Source: an uncultured Eubacteriales bacterium
GTDB taxonomy: Bacteria; Bacillota; Clostridia; UBA1381; UBA9506
Assembly: GCA_902478395.1 (NCBI GenBank)
Contig: CABSKZ010000006.1
Coordinates: 1-22,699, forward strand
Length of the DNA: 22,699 bases
Direction: 5' to 3'
In this document: positions 1 through 8,364 of the stretch, one piece after another
Layout: every line of letters begins with the position of its first letter
Numbering within the stretch: position 1 is the stretch's first letter
Made by a program: the position numbers and the translations under genes
The notes under the pieces: generated by a model
The model's input: the letters and a program-made list of their open reading frames with translations, nothing else
What the model was told of the DNA's origin: nothing
The model's database searches: none

Positions 1-5
1 TCTAT

Positions 6-38
6 TCGTCGGCAGCGTCAGATGTGTATAAGAGACAG
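6..38 (+). other. Nextera read-1 adapter with Tn5 mosaic end (artefact)
   Basis: These 33 bases match the full Nextera transposase read-1 adapter, ending in the 19-bp Tn5 mosaic end at 20-38. It is library-preparation sequence, not genome. The five bases before it are also of doubtful origin. Translations running through it give the well-known artefact prefixes MCIRDR and MYKRQ, so any protein starting here should be trimmed. Confidence 0.98.
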
Positions 39-42
39 GGTT

Positions 43-990
43 ATGGTTACGCAAAAGTCTGTAAATTTGAAGACGGCAGACAGAAAAGCGCCGGTATTGT
101 CCGGCATAAGGAAAGACGGTGCGCTTTATGTAATGCTCCTGTTGCCAGTCTGCTATTATATCTTGTTCCACTACGTGCCGATGTATGGCGTTACCATCGC
201 GTTTAAGGATTACAATCCATTTCAGGGGATCTTTGGAAGCCCATGGGTAGGGCTCGATGTGTTCCGCGATATTTTCAAAATGAAGGAATTTTCCCGCGCG
301 GTGCGCAACACGCTGGTTTTAAATATGCTCAATCTATTTCTGGGATTTCCCATGCCGATTCTGCTGGCGATTATGCTCAACGAGGTGCGGCAGACCAAGC
401 TCAAGCGGGTGTACCAGACGCTTCTGTACCTTCCGCATTTCATTTCTTGGGTTATCATTGGCGGGCTGGTCTACCAGCTGTTTTCGGAGAGCTATGGAAT
501 CGTGAACACCATCATAAAAAGTTTTGGCCTGCCTCCGGTTCCGTTCCTGACACAGAAATCGAACTGGATCGTCATGTACCTTTCTGTCGGTATCTGGCAG
601 AGCGCAGGCTGGGGCGCGATTATTTACCTCGCCGCCATCACCGGCATCGACCCGCAGATATATGAGGCGGCTGTGGTGGACGGCTGCGGCAAACTGAAAA
701 TGATTTGGAATATCACGCTGCCAAGTATCAAGGGGACGGTCATCATTATGTTCATCCTGAACGCCGGAAGGATTATGAATATCAGCCTCGACCAGCCGAT
801 GATGCTCAGCAACGTTCTGGTGGAGGAGGTTTCAGATGTCATCAGCACCTTTGTGTACCGGGTGGGCCTCCAATCCGGAAAGTTCAGCGTGGGTACGGCG
901 GTTGGCTTGTTCCAGTCGCTGATAAGCCTGGTAATGCTTCTGACGACCAATTTTATCACGAATAAGATGGGGAACGAGGGAATCTGGTAA
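43..990 (+). CDS. Carbohydrate ABC transporter permease, LplB type (CUT1)
   Basis: Membrane permease of a CUT1-family oligosaccharide importer, 315 residues from the ATG at 43. It has about six hydrophobic membrane segments; the first follows a basic N-terminus of about 30 residues. The segment HYVPMYGVTIAFKDYNP is typical of the LplB branch, and the EAA loop that contacts the ATPase is visible as YEAAVVDG at residues 207-214 followed by LP. The length matches the family. Only four genuine bases precede the ATG because the adapter ends at 38, so the ribosome binding site cannot be seen and the true start may lie further upstream. It pairs with the permease 36 bp downstream and the binding lipoprotein after that. 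Fold and family are sure; the substrate is unknown, probably an oligosaccharide given the locus. Confidence 0.93.
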   Translation: MVTQKSVNLKTADRKAPVLSGIRKDGALYVMLLLPVCYYILFHYVPMYGVTIAFKDYNPFQGIFGSPWVGLDVFRDIFKMKEFSRAVRNTLVLNMLNLFLGFPMPILLAIMLNEVRQTKLKRVYQTLLYLPHFISWVIIGGLVYQLFSESYGIVNTIIKSFGLPPVPFLTQKSNWIVMYLSVGIWQSAGWGAIIYLAAITGIDPQIYEAAVVDGCGKLKMIWNITLPSIKGTVIIMFILNAGRIMNISLDQPMMLSNVLVEEVSDVISTFVYRVGLQSGKFSVGTAVGLFQSLISLVMLLTTNFITNKMGNEGIW

Positions 991-1026
991 TGGAGTCTTC
1001 CGGAGAGGGAAAGGAGAGTACGAAAC

Positions 1027-1899
1027 ATGAAACAAAGTATTGGAGATAAGGTTTTTAACACCGTCAACATCATCCTTTTGGGAATCTTCGCATTTCTGTG
1101 TCTGTTCCCGTTTGTCAATATTCTTGCGGTGTCCTTAAGCGACAACGCGGCAATTATGTCCGGCAGGGTTTTCCTGTGGCCGGTGGGAATGAACTGGAAC
1201 GCCTACCAGACCGTGTTTGCGGACGGCACCATGATTCATTCGTTTTTCTTCACCGTGATTTTAACGGTTTTGTACACGGCAGTAACCATGGTTATGACCA
1301 TTCTGTGCGCATATCCGCTGTCCAAAAAGCAGCTGCGGGGCCGGACAGTTGTGCTGATGATGATAACGTTTACCATGTATTTCAGCGGAGGAACGATACC
1401 GTCGTATCTCCTCATCAGCAATTTAAATCTGCTCAACAACATGTGGGCACTGATTTTGCCAGGGTGTATCAATACATTTAATATGATTGTCATGAAGTCA
1501 TTTTTCAGCTCGATTCCGGAAAGCCTCGAGGAGTCAGCCATTCTGGATGGAGCGGGACAGTTCCGGATTCTGCTGTCTATCGTACTGCCGCTCTCGACGC
1601 CAATTATCGCGACGCTTGCGCTGTTCTACGCGGTGGCACGCTGGAACGCCTTTTCGGACGCGCTGTTTTACATCAACGACAGCACGAAATATCCGCTGCA
1701 GCTCAAGCTGCGCCAGCTGATATCCTTAAACCAGGTAGACCAGATGATCAACGATTTACAGGACCAGAAGCAGATGGTCATTCCGGAAACTATTAAATCG
1801 GCGAGTATCATGTTCGCGACAATTCCCATCCTGCTGGTGTATCCCTGGCTGCAAAAATATTTTGTGAAAGGCATGATGATAGGCTCCATCAAAGGTTAG
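1027..1899 (+). CDS. Carbohydrate ABC transporter permease, YtcP/LplC type (CUT1)
   Basis: Second membrane permease of the importer, 290 residues, the usual length for the MalG/YtcP side of CUT1 systems. The start is set by AAAGGAGAG at about 1010-1018. The N-terminus shows the cytoplasmic helix followed by the segment FLCLFPFVNILAVSLSDN typical of this branch. The EAA loop is EESAILDG at residues 168-175 followed by LPLSTP, where the ATPase coupling helix docks. The C-terminus GMMIGSIKG is the characteristic ending of YtcP/LplC proteins. It would form a heterodimer with the preceding permease. No ATPase gene follows; systems of this branch commonly use a shared MsmX/UgpC-type ATPase encoded elsewhere. 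Confidence 0.94.
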   Translation: MKQSIGDKVFNTVNIILLGIFAFLCLFPFVNILAVSLSDNAAIMSGRVFLWPVGMNWNAYQTVFADGTMIHSFFFTVILTVLYTAVTMVMTILCAYPLSKKQLRGRTVVLMMITFTMYFSGGTIPSYLLISNLNLLNNMWALILPGCINTFNMIVMKSFFSSIPESLEESAILDGAGQFRILLSIVLPLSTPIIATLALFYAVARWNAFSDALFYINDSTKYPLQLKLRQLISLNQVDQMINDLQDQKQMVIPETIKSASIMFATIPILLVYPWLQKYFVKGMMIGSIKG

Positions 1900-1932
1900 A
1901 AAATAAAAATGCTAGGAAAGGACGGAGAAGGT

Positions 1933-3534
1933 ATGAAATTAAAGTGGAAAAGCATTGCATGGGTTTTAGCGGCCGCATTGTCAGCCGGTGCGTTGTCAGG
2001 CTGCGCCGGCGACAAAAAAGCACAAACAAGCGGAGAGAAAACAACGCTTACGGTAGAGGTGTTTGAGAGGGGAAACGCCCCGTCGAACGGAGAAACGGCA
2101 GACAACAACCGCTGGACAAAGTGGATTAACGAGCAGTTCGGCGAACCGAATAACATCACAGTCAAGTTCCATCCCATCCAGAGGGCGCAGGAAACAGAAA
2201 TGCTCAATGTCCTGATGGCATCGAAACAGGCGCCCGACATCATTTTTACATACGATAAAACGGTATATAACACGTTTGTAAAGCAAGGCGGACTGACAGA
2301 ACTGACAGAAGCATTAGACAAGCACGGAAAGCAGCTTAAGGAAATGCTGGGAGACGCGCTTGATTATATGAAGGTGGACGGCAAACTCTACGGCGTCACG
2401 GCGAAACGGCCGTATCTCGGCCAGTTTACATCGTACGTCCGGCAGGACTGGCTGGATAAGCTCGGCATCAAAGCGCCGGAGACGACGATGGAGGTCTATG
2501 AAATGCTCAAGCTGTTCAAGGAGAAGGACCCGGGCGGCGTAGGCAGTGAAAACGTCGTGCCGTTCCCGCTCACGGCAAACAGCTTTTCGCAGGAGGGGTT
2601 CCAGCAGAACACACTCCATCTAGTATATTCCTTTGTGGAAGATATGACCAAGAAAGAGTTTTATACCCTGCCGCAGATAAAGTATCCGGGTTATAAAGAG
2701 GGGGTACGCTTCCTGAACAAGATGTACAACGAGGGGCTTTTGGACCGCGATTTTGCGCTCCAGAACGACAATAAAAAATTTGACGAGCATATTTCCTCCG
2801 GACGTGCGGGCTTTTTCGTGCGCGACACGAACGTGGGCTTTAATGACGCGGGCGCCGTGGGAACGTTGTATAAAAATAATCCGGACGCGAAGCTCGTTGC
2901 GATTGACCCCTTCAAAAACAAGGATGGACGTACGCCGAAACGGCTGTATAACCCCGCTGCCATGAATATCATGATTCCGTCGTTTAGTAAGAACAGTGAG
3001 GCGGCAATCAAATATCTGAACTGGATGGCGGATGAAAAGGTCGGTATGGAACTGATGCTCGGCGTGGAAGGGGAGCATTACAAGCTGGTGGAAGGTGTTC
3101 CTGTCACTATCGATACGGAGCACAACAAGCTCACCCGGTGGAACAACACGGACCTCAGCATTATCTATAACGGGTCAGATTACGGCAGCCTAGAAAACTA
3201 CTATACCTCTCTGCGTGTTCAGGGCGATATCTATGGGGATTTAAAGGAGCAGGGTGCGCGCATTGCGGTGGTTGACGGCTATTATGACCCGTTCTATACG
3301 GTCATTCTGGAAAGCGAGAGCAAATACCGATCCATCTTAGACAAAAAATTCCAGGAGGTCATGATAAAATCCATCATGGCGTCCCCGGAGGAGTTTGACG
3401 CGGTGTACGATGGGCTGGCACAGGAATATATGGACATCGGCGGACAAGAACTGATGGAGGAAAAAAGCAAAGCATTTGATGCAGGCAATTACATAGAACC
3501 GGATGGTGAGGGAATCTACAGACCGTATCACTAA
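1933..3534 (+). CDS. Extracellular solute-binding lipoprotein, LplA/YtcQ type
   Basis: Membrane-anchored sugar-binding protein that delivers ligand to the two upstream permeases, 533 residues. The start at 1933 is preferred over an in-frame ATG at 1909 because GGAGAAGGT lies immediately before it and it gives a clean lipoprotein signal: KLKWK, a hydrophobic core, then the lipobox LSGC with the lipidated Cys at residue 24. The mature protein has the size and feel of large family-1 binding proteins of the LplA group, with conserved stretches such as WTKWINEQFG, APDIIFTYD and the GKLYGV region followed by the RQDWLDKLG motif. It lies 33 bp after the second permease. Large binding proteins of this group usually recognise oligosaccharides; the ligand cannot be predicted. 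Confidence 0.93.
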   Translation: MKLKWKSIAWVLAAALSAGALSGCAGDKKAQTSGEKTTLTVEVFERGNAPSNGETADNNRWTKWINEQFGEPNNITVKFHPIQRAQETEMLNVLMASKQAPDIIFTYDKTVYNTFVKQGGLTELTEALDKHGKQLKEMLGDALDYMKVDGKLYGVTAKRPYLGQFTSYVRQDWLDKLGIKAPETTMEVYEMLKLFKEKDPGGVGSENVVPFPLTANSFSQEGFQQNTLHLVYSFVEDMTKKEFYTLPQIKYPGYKEGVRFLNKMYNEGLLDRDFALQNDNKKFDEHISSGRAGFFVRDTNVGFNDAGAVGTLYKNNPDAKLVAIDPFKNKDGRTPKRLYNPAAMNIMIPSFSKNSEAAIKYLNWMADEKVGMELMLGVEGEHYKLVEGVPVTIDTEHNKLTRWNNTDLSIIYNGSDYGSLENYYTSLRVQGDIYGDLKEQGARIAVVDGYYDPFYTVILESESKYRSILDKKFQEVMIKSIMASPEEFDAVYDGLAQEYMDIGGQELMEEKSKAFDAGNYIEPDGEGIYRPYH

Positions 3535-3581
3535 AACAGCCGGCGGTTACAGATGCCGGGCAGGGAGGGAAAAGAATCATT

Positions 3582-5945
3582 ATGAAAAAAAGATGTTTGC
3601 TTATTACTATGCTCATGCTGTTTGCCGTATCGGTGCAGGCAGTCGCGGCAGGACAATATGCCTATTGGGACTTTACCAAGGCGGCGTATCCGGGCCTGAC
3701 TGTCGAGAGCAACAACGGCTCCGCGTCCTGCAGGGACGGTGTCCTCCAGATGGGCAGAACCGCCGCGGGCGGAACAAATCCAAGATTCAAATTTTCTTTT
3801 GACAAGGCCTGCGGGCAAATGGAAGGCGTTTCCGTACTGGAAATGGATATGAAAACCACGGCCGATTCGTTTCTGATGTATTTTCAAAATTCTCCGCTGG
3901 CGGGGAGTATTTTCCGGGTGAACCTGATGAACGGGACGCGGCTTAGAGTATCGGCAGGAAACGCAGCAGGAAAGGGCAATGACAACATATTTATCAAAGA
4001 GGATTTGGTGCAGGATGAATGGTTTCACCTGAAATTTGTGGTGGATTATCCAAACAAAACAATGTCCATCTATCTGGATGGGGCGCTCATTTGTGACAGC
4101 AGGACGTTTTTCTATAATGCAAACGTAGATTATGCCGGATCCTTTTATTATATCCTGATGGAACACAACGGCAGCACGGGAGCGGTATCTATGGCGAATT
4201 TTGCGCTGTATAGCCGCGACGACGCTTCCATTGTGGGCGCCAGCGCGGAGGCGCTTTCACTAGATGCGGTGGCGGAGGATGACCTGACGCTGCCGGTGGA
4301 AGGGTATGACGGGGCGGAAATCAGCTGGTCATCCAGCGACGAAACAGTTGTCGGGCCAGACGGAACGGTCCATTTCCCAGCTATGGCGGAAGGGGATAAA
4401 ACCGTAACCCTGACAGCAAACGTCACGAAGGGGACGGAAAGTGTTGAAAAGCCCTTTGTGCTGACCGTGCCAGCCCGTATGACGGATGAAGAAGCCGTCG
4501 AGGCGGATATATCCGCCCTGCAGATAGCGACCGCACTTTATGACAGCGCTTCACTTCCCGCAGTGGGAACAAATGGCTCGGTAATCACCTGGGCGGCAGA
4601 CAACAAGGAGGCTGTGGTTATCAGTGATGAAGCGGACGGCGGGCAATATGCGGTGACCACAAACCGGAAAGAAGAAAACATTCCGGTCGTGCTGACGGCA
4701 ACTGTAACAAAGGGAAATGTAACGAAAATGAAACCGTTTTCCGTAGTGGTTCAGCGGATTGTGACGGATGAGATGAGCGTAAAAGAGGATTTGGAACAAA
4801 TCGTGCTTCCGGAGACGGTTACAGAAAACTTTACCCTTCCGGCGGCAGGAAACAACGCAAGCAGCTTCAGCTGGACCTCCGCGAATCCGGATTATATCGC
4901 TGTGGACGGCTATTTGGCGCAGGTTGTTTACCGGGGGACGGAGGACGTGCCCGTGGTTTTGACGGCAAGAGCGGTTAAGGGAGCGGCGGAAGCGGAACAA
5001 ACGTTTACAGTCACCGTCGCCAAGGATGTTGAAACCAACCTGAAGCTGTTGAAAGAAGCTGTGTCCGCCCTGAACCTCGAAAGGACAACAAATTTAACAA
5101 CAGACATAGAACTGCCAGCCGAAGGAATCAATGGTACGGCAATAACATGGTCGACGTCAGATGCCGCTGTGATTACGGCAAAGGGTGAAATCACCCGCGC
5201 GTCATATGCGCAGTCAGCTTCGTTGACCGCAGAACTGCAAAAGGGTACCCTGACGGAAACCAAGGTATTCCGCATTACCGTTAAGGGAACGTCTTCCTCT
5301 TCCGGAGGCGGAGGAGGGGGCGGCGGAGGCGGCTCCATTTCTTCCGGTAGGGTGACCTCGACAGTTGTGCTGGACCCGCCGGAGGTTACACATGAACCGG
5401 AGATTGAGCAGAACAGCACATTTACAGATGTTGGGACGGAACATTGGGCATTCCAGGAAATCGAAACACTGGTACAGAAAGACATTATCAATGGGGACGG
5501 AACGGGCCGATTTGAGCCGGAACGGCCGGTCAGCCGGGAGGAGTTTGTCAAGATGCTAGTCTGTGCACAGAAACTGGACCTGGAACAGACGGATACCACA
5601 TTTTCCGATGTGGAGGCTCAGGCGTGGTACGGGTCATACATTGCAGCGGCAGCTGCAAACGGACTGGTAGCCGGAGAACCGGACGGCAGTTTCGGAATCG
5701 GCAAGAATATCACGCGCGAGCAGATGGCGGTGATGGTCTACCGCGCGGTGGGCGGCAAACCACAGAGCACGGAGGGATATGCGGATGCGGACGCAATTTC
5801 ACCTTTTGCGGTCGAGGCAGTTTACGGCATGAGAGAGCTGGGACTCATGAGCGGCGGCCTGGATAACTGCTTCCGCCCGTCTGAATTTGCAACGCGCGCG
5901 GAAGCAGCGGCGCTAATCGGCCGTATGCTGGCCCTGCAGAACTGA
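3582..5945 (+). CDS. SLH-anchored surface protein: LamG-like domain, four Ig-like repeats, poly-Gly linker
   Basis: Exported cell-surface protein of 787 residues. In order: signal peptide (about 1-23, ending AVAA); a LamG/concanavalin-like beta-sandwich (about 25-212, with the pattern YFQNSPLAGSIFRVN and YLDGALI); four atrophied bacterial Ig repeats (about 214-298, 300-390, 391-485, 486-570), each with LPxxGxNG, ITWxSxD and VxLTA motifs and ending in FxVTV; a run of ten glycines (575-584); and three S-layer homology domains (about 614-663, 672-720, 731-785). SLH domains bind pyruvylated wall polymer, so the protein should display a glycan-binding module at the surface. GGGAGG at 3563-3568 gives the start, with a somewhat long spacing. 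No catalytic motif is seen. It most likely captures or holds the polysaccharide substrate; it could instead be a structural surface protein. Confidence 0.88.
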   Translation: MKKRCLLITMLMLFAVSVQAVAAGQYAYWDFTKAAYPGLTVESNNGSASCRDGVLQMGRTAAGGTNPRFKFSFDKACGQMEGVSVLEMDMKTTADSFLMYFQNSPLAGSIFRVNLMNGTRLRVSAGNAAGKGNDNIFIKEDLVQDEWFHLKFVVDYPNKTMSIYLDGALICDSRTFFYNANVDYAGSFYYILMEHNGSTGAVSMANFALYSRDDASIVGASAEALSLDAVAEDDLTLPVEGYDGAEISWSSSDETVVGPDGTVHFPAMAEGDKTVTLTANVTKGTESVEKPFVLTVPARMTDEEAVEADISALQIATALYDSASLPAVGTNGSVITWAADNKEAVVISDEADGGQYAVTTNRKEENIPVVLTATVTKGNVTKMKPFSVVVQRIVTDEMSVKEDLEQIVLPETVTENFTLPAAGNNASSFSWTSANPDYIAVDGYLAQVVYRGTEDVPVVLTARAVKGAAEAEQTFTVTVAKDVETNLKLLKEAVSALNLERTTNLTTDIELPAEGINGTAITWSTSDAAVITAKGEITRASYAQSASLTAELQKGTLTETKVFRITVKGTSSSSGGGGGGGGGGSISSGRVTSTVVLDPPEVTHEPEIEQNSTFTDVGTEHWAFQEIETLVQKDIINGDGTGRFEPERPVSREEFVKMLVCAQKLDLEQTDTTFSDVEAQAWYGSYIAAAAANGLVAGEPDGSFGIGKNITREQMAVMVYRAVGGKPQSTEGYADADAISPFAVEAVYGMRELGLMSGGLDNCFRPSEFATRAEAAALIGRMLALQN
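5304..5333 (+). repeat. Ten-glycine coding tract (flexible linker)
   Basis: A run of GGN codons encodes ten consecutive glycines between the last Ig repeat and the SLH region of the surface protein. It is flanked by serines (TSSSS before, SISS after). It is a low-complexity hinge that would let the binding region move relative to the wall anchor, and is prone to length change. Confidence 0.9.
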
Positions 5946-5979
5946 TGTGTGCAAGCATGAAAAGAGAGGAGTCAAAAGC

Positions 5980-8364
5980 ATGAAAAAATTACTTTCTATC
6001 TGTCTGGTCTTTTTGTGTCTGGCGCACGGCGGCTCTATATTTGCCCACTATGATAACGGGGATATCCAAAAGATCTGGGAGACGATGGACGAGCGGACGC
6101 TTTCCGTCATCGAGTCAATGGCAGATAATCCGTTTCCAAATCCCGCGGAGGGTTCCAGTGCGGATTATGGAATCGGCATGGTGTGTTACGCGCTGACCAA
6201 TCTGTATCTGAATCAGAATCTGGAGACGTGCCAGCAGTATATTCAGCATGTCAACGAGCACTTCAATTTTCAGGTTCCGCACACCGGAGATTTTAAGACG
6301 TATTTCCAGATGAGCATTATGCTGCGCATCTGGTTCTGGTTCTCGGACGAAAGCCTGTACTGGCCCGGACGGCTGACGGCAGAAACGCAAAACGCCATGC
6401 TGGAATATTTCTGGGGCTATGTATCTTCCAACAGCAAAGTAGAGGACGCGCAGCTGTATGACAAGGAAATCTATTACCTGCAGGCCAGCGGCAACCATCA
6501 CGTCATAAAACGTACCATGCACCTTTTGGCAAACCAAATTTTGAAGGAGCAGGACGCGTACAAAAATGAAAAGTTGGCGGACGGTTTTACCCCGGGCGAG
6601 CATTACGAAGCTTGGGAAACCTATTGGAAGCACGACATTGTAGACCGTGGGAAACGGGCGCTGGAGGTCGAATATGCGGCAAACGGCTATTACAAATATA
6701 CCATGGACTGCTTTATGACGATACGGGAATTTGCGCAGAGCTCCATCATCCGGGACCTGGCACAAAAATATCTCGACGTCATTTTTGCGGACATTGCCGT
6801 ACAGACGGACAATGGCCTGTACGGCGGCGCGCGGGGCCGTTCCACTAGGTACAGCGACGCGGATACGCCAGTGGAGGCGCTGTTGTTCGCAAAATGGTTT
6901 AACACACAGTCCTCGTGGCGTATTCCGGACGCAAAGGACCCGCTGACTGGGGAGAGCATGGCAAAGAAGTATGGCGCGCCGGCGCTGCCGAGTAATTTCC
7001 ATCCCAATATGGGTTCGTGCATGATCAGCACCTATACGCCGCCCCAGCCGGTGGCGGATTTGGTTTTGAACTATGAAGAACGCGGGACGCATGAATATAC
7101 CAGCCGTCCGCCCGGACGCGGCACGGCACTTCCGACGCAGGGGTGGTACAGCTTCGAATTTCCGTCGAGATACCTGCGGTATTCCTATGTGACCCCCTCC
7201 TACGTTGTGGGCGGCTATACCTTCGACCGTTCATTCGAATATAACGATGTAATGGGACAGAACCGGCAGACCGGCATCCATTTTACTACGCCGGACAAAC
7301 AGGACTCGAAGCTTTCGCGGGTATTTGCCGAATCCGAGCGCAATTACAGCAGGGGCTTCCATGACCTGACCGGCGTGGCCTATAAAAACACGATGATTAT
7401 GCAGGGCCTGCCGGAAGCACGGTATTTCGATGCCTCCACCCAGTCGGATATCTACATCTGCTTTACGGAGGATATCTACAGCACTGTGACGGAGGAAGAC
7501 GGCTGGGTGTTCGGGTATGTTCCGGACGGAACAGGATATATCGCGGTCAAACCGTCCAAAGGGAAAATAAAGGAATGGAAAGCCTATACGGAGAAAACCA
7601 AGGGCAAAACGATGGGCCTGCACTTCACGGAAAAATTTGCGCCGGTCGTCATGCAGGCGGGCAGCGTGGAGGAATATGGCTCGCTGGCCAATTTCAAGGC
7701 ACAGGTAAAAAAGACGAAAATGACATGGAATTCCAAATATGAGTTTGAATACACGACCATCAATGGGGACACAATCAAGACCTACACAAATGCGACTGTC
7801 CCGAAAATCAATGGAAAGACGCTTGACCTGGAGCCGGAAAACATGATTAAAAGCCCGTTTTTCAATGGAGTATATGGAACTGGGGTATATCAGCTGGTGA
7901 ACCAGAATCAGGAGACGTATACCATCCGGTTTGCGTATGACGATGCAGATGAGGTCGGCCCCTCAAAAATGTTTGCAAATGATTTTATCAGCGATTGGAA
8001 CGGTGTGAAGCTGCGTGTGAACGGCAGCCTGGTCGGCGGAGAGCAGCCTCCGGTTATCGAAGGGGACACAACACTGGTGCCGCTGCGGGGCCTGTTTGAG
8101 CGGCTGGATGCGGAAGTCCTGTGGGACGGAGCAGAGAAAAAAATTACCGTAAACGGTAGGAATACCTCAGTCGTTATGACGGTTGGGAGCAAAGAAGCGC
8201 TGGTGAACGGTAAAACGGTACAAATGGGGATTGCTCCGCAATTAATGAATGAGCGTACGATGATTCCGGTACGCTTTGTGGCGGAGAACCTGGGCGCAAA
8301 AGTAAAATGGGATGAGGAAAATAAAACAGTAGTAATTTGGAAAGGAGCGGACGTAAATGAATAA
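5980..8364 (+). CDS. Exported toroid/beta-sandwich protein with C-terminal stalk domain, putative polysaccharide-degrading enzyme
   Basis: Exported protein of 794 residues. The ATG at 5980 is chosen because AGGAG sits 8 bases before it and it gives a clean signal peptide (MKKLLSICLVFLCLAHGG); a GTG at 5947 is in frame but has no such site. Residues of about 25-300 are helix-rich, like an alpha/alpha toroid, with SGNHH (170-174), HYEAW (208-212), NGYYKYT (235-241) and YGGARGR (281-287). Residues of about 380-660 are beta-rich, with a SPFFNGVYGTGV motif near the end. Residues 676-792 form a copper-amine-oxidase-N-type stalk domain (LVPLRGLFE, MIPVRFVAENLGAKV). The first two regions are homologous to the proteins at 11014 and 13240. 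I do not recognise a named enzyme family; the Asn-His/Tyr/Arg pattern suggests a lyase-type enzyme by inference only. Confidence 0.85.
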   Translation: MKKLLSICLVFLCLAHGGSIFAHYDNGDIQKIWETMDERTLSVIESMADNPFPNPAEGSSADYGIGMVCYALTNLYLNQNLETCQQYIQHVNEHFNFQVPHTGDFKTYFQMSIMLRIWFWFSDESLYWPGRLTAETQNAMLEYFWGYVSSNSKVEDAQLYDKEIYYLQASGNHHVIKRTMHLLANQILKEQDAYKNEKLADGFTPGEHYEAWETYWKHDIVDRGKRALEVEYAANGYYKYTMDCFMTIREFAQSSIIRDLAQKYLDVIFADIAVQTDNGLYGGARGRSTRYSDADTPVEALLFAKWFNTQSSWRIPDAKDPLTGESMAKKYGAPALPSNFHPNMGSCMISTYTPPQPVADLVLNYEERGTHEYTSRPPGRGTALPTQGWYSFEFPSRYLRYSYVTPSYVVGGYTFDRSFEYNDVMGQNRQTGIHFTTPDKQDSKLSRVFAESERNYSRGFHDLTGVAYKNTMIMQGLPEARYFDASTQSDIYICFTEDIYSTVTEEDGWVFGYVPDGTGYIAVKPSKGKIKEWKAYTEKTKGKTMGLHFTEKFAPVVMQAGSVEEYGSLANFKAQVKKTKMTWNSKYEFEYTTINGDTIKTYTNATVPKINGKTLDLEPENMIKSPFFNGVYGTGVYQLVNQNQETYTIRFAYDDADEVGPSKMFANDFISDWNGVKLRVNGSLVGGEQPPVIEGDTTLVPLRGLFERLDAEVLWDGAEKKITVNGRNTSVVMTVGSKEALVNGKTVQMGIAPQLMNERTMIPVRFVAENLGAKVKWDEENKTVVIWKGADVNE

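Noticed and set aside
22..42. Upstream start codon extending the first permease by seven residues
   Set aside because: The codons lie in the sequencing adapter, so the extension is artificial.
1909..1932. ATG start giving eight extra residues on the binding lipoprotein
   Set aside because: The purine-rich ribosome binding site lies inside this extension and points to the ATG at 1933.
4928..5599. Long minus-strand open frame opposite the surface protein
   Set aside because: It mirrors the codon pattern of the real gene, contains poly-Pro from the glycine tract, and has no ribosome binding site or recognisable domain.
5947..5979. GTG start giving 11 extra residues on the first exported toroid protein
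   Set aside because: No ribosome binding site before it, and it would bury the signal peptide behind charged residues; ATG at 5980 has AGGAG at proper spacing.
6115..7092. 325-codon minus-strand open frame opposite the first toroid protein
   Set aside because: The plus-strand frame has a signal peptide, paralogues and operon context; the minus-strand translation is Arg/His/Val-rich with no domain, typical of a shadow frame in GC-biased coding DNA.
8008..8358. Copper amine oxidase activity from the C-terminal domain of the protein at 5980
   Set aside because: Only the small N-terminal-type stalk domain is present; the catalytic oxidase domain and its topaquinone site are absent.
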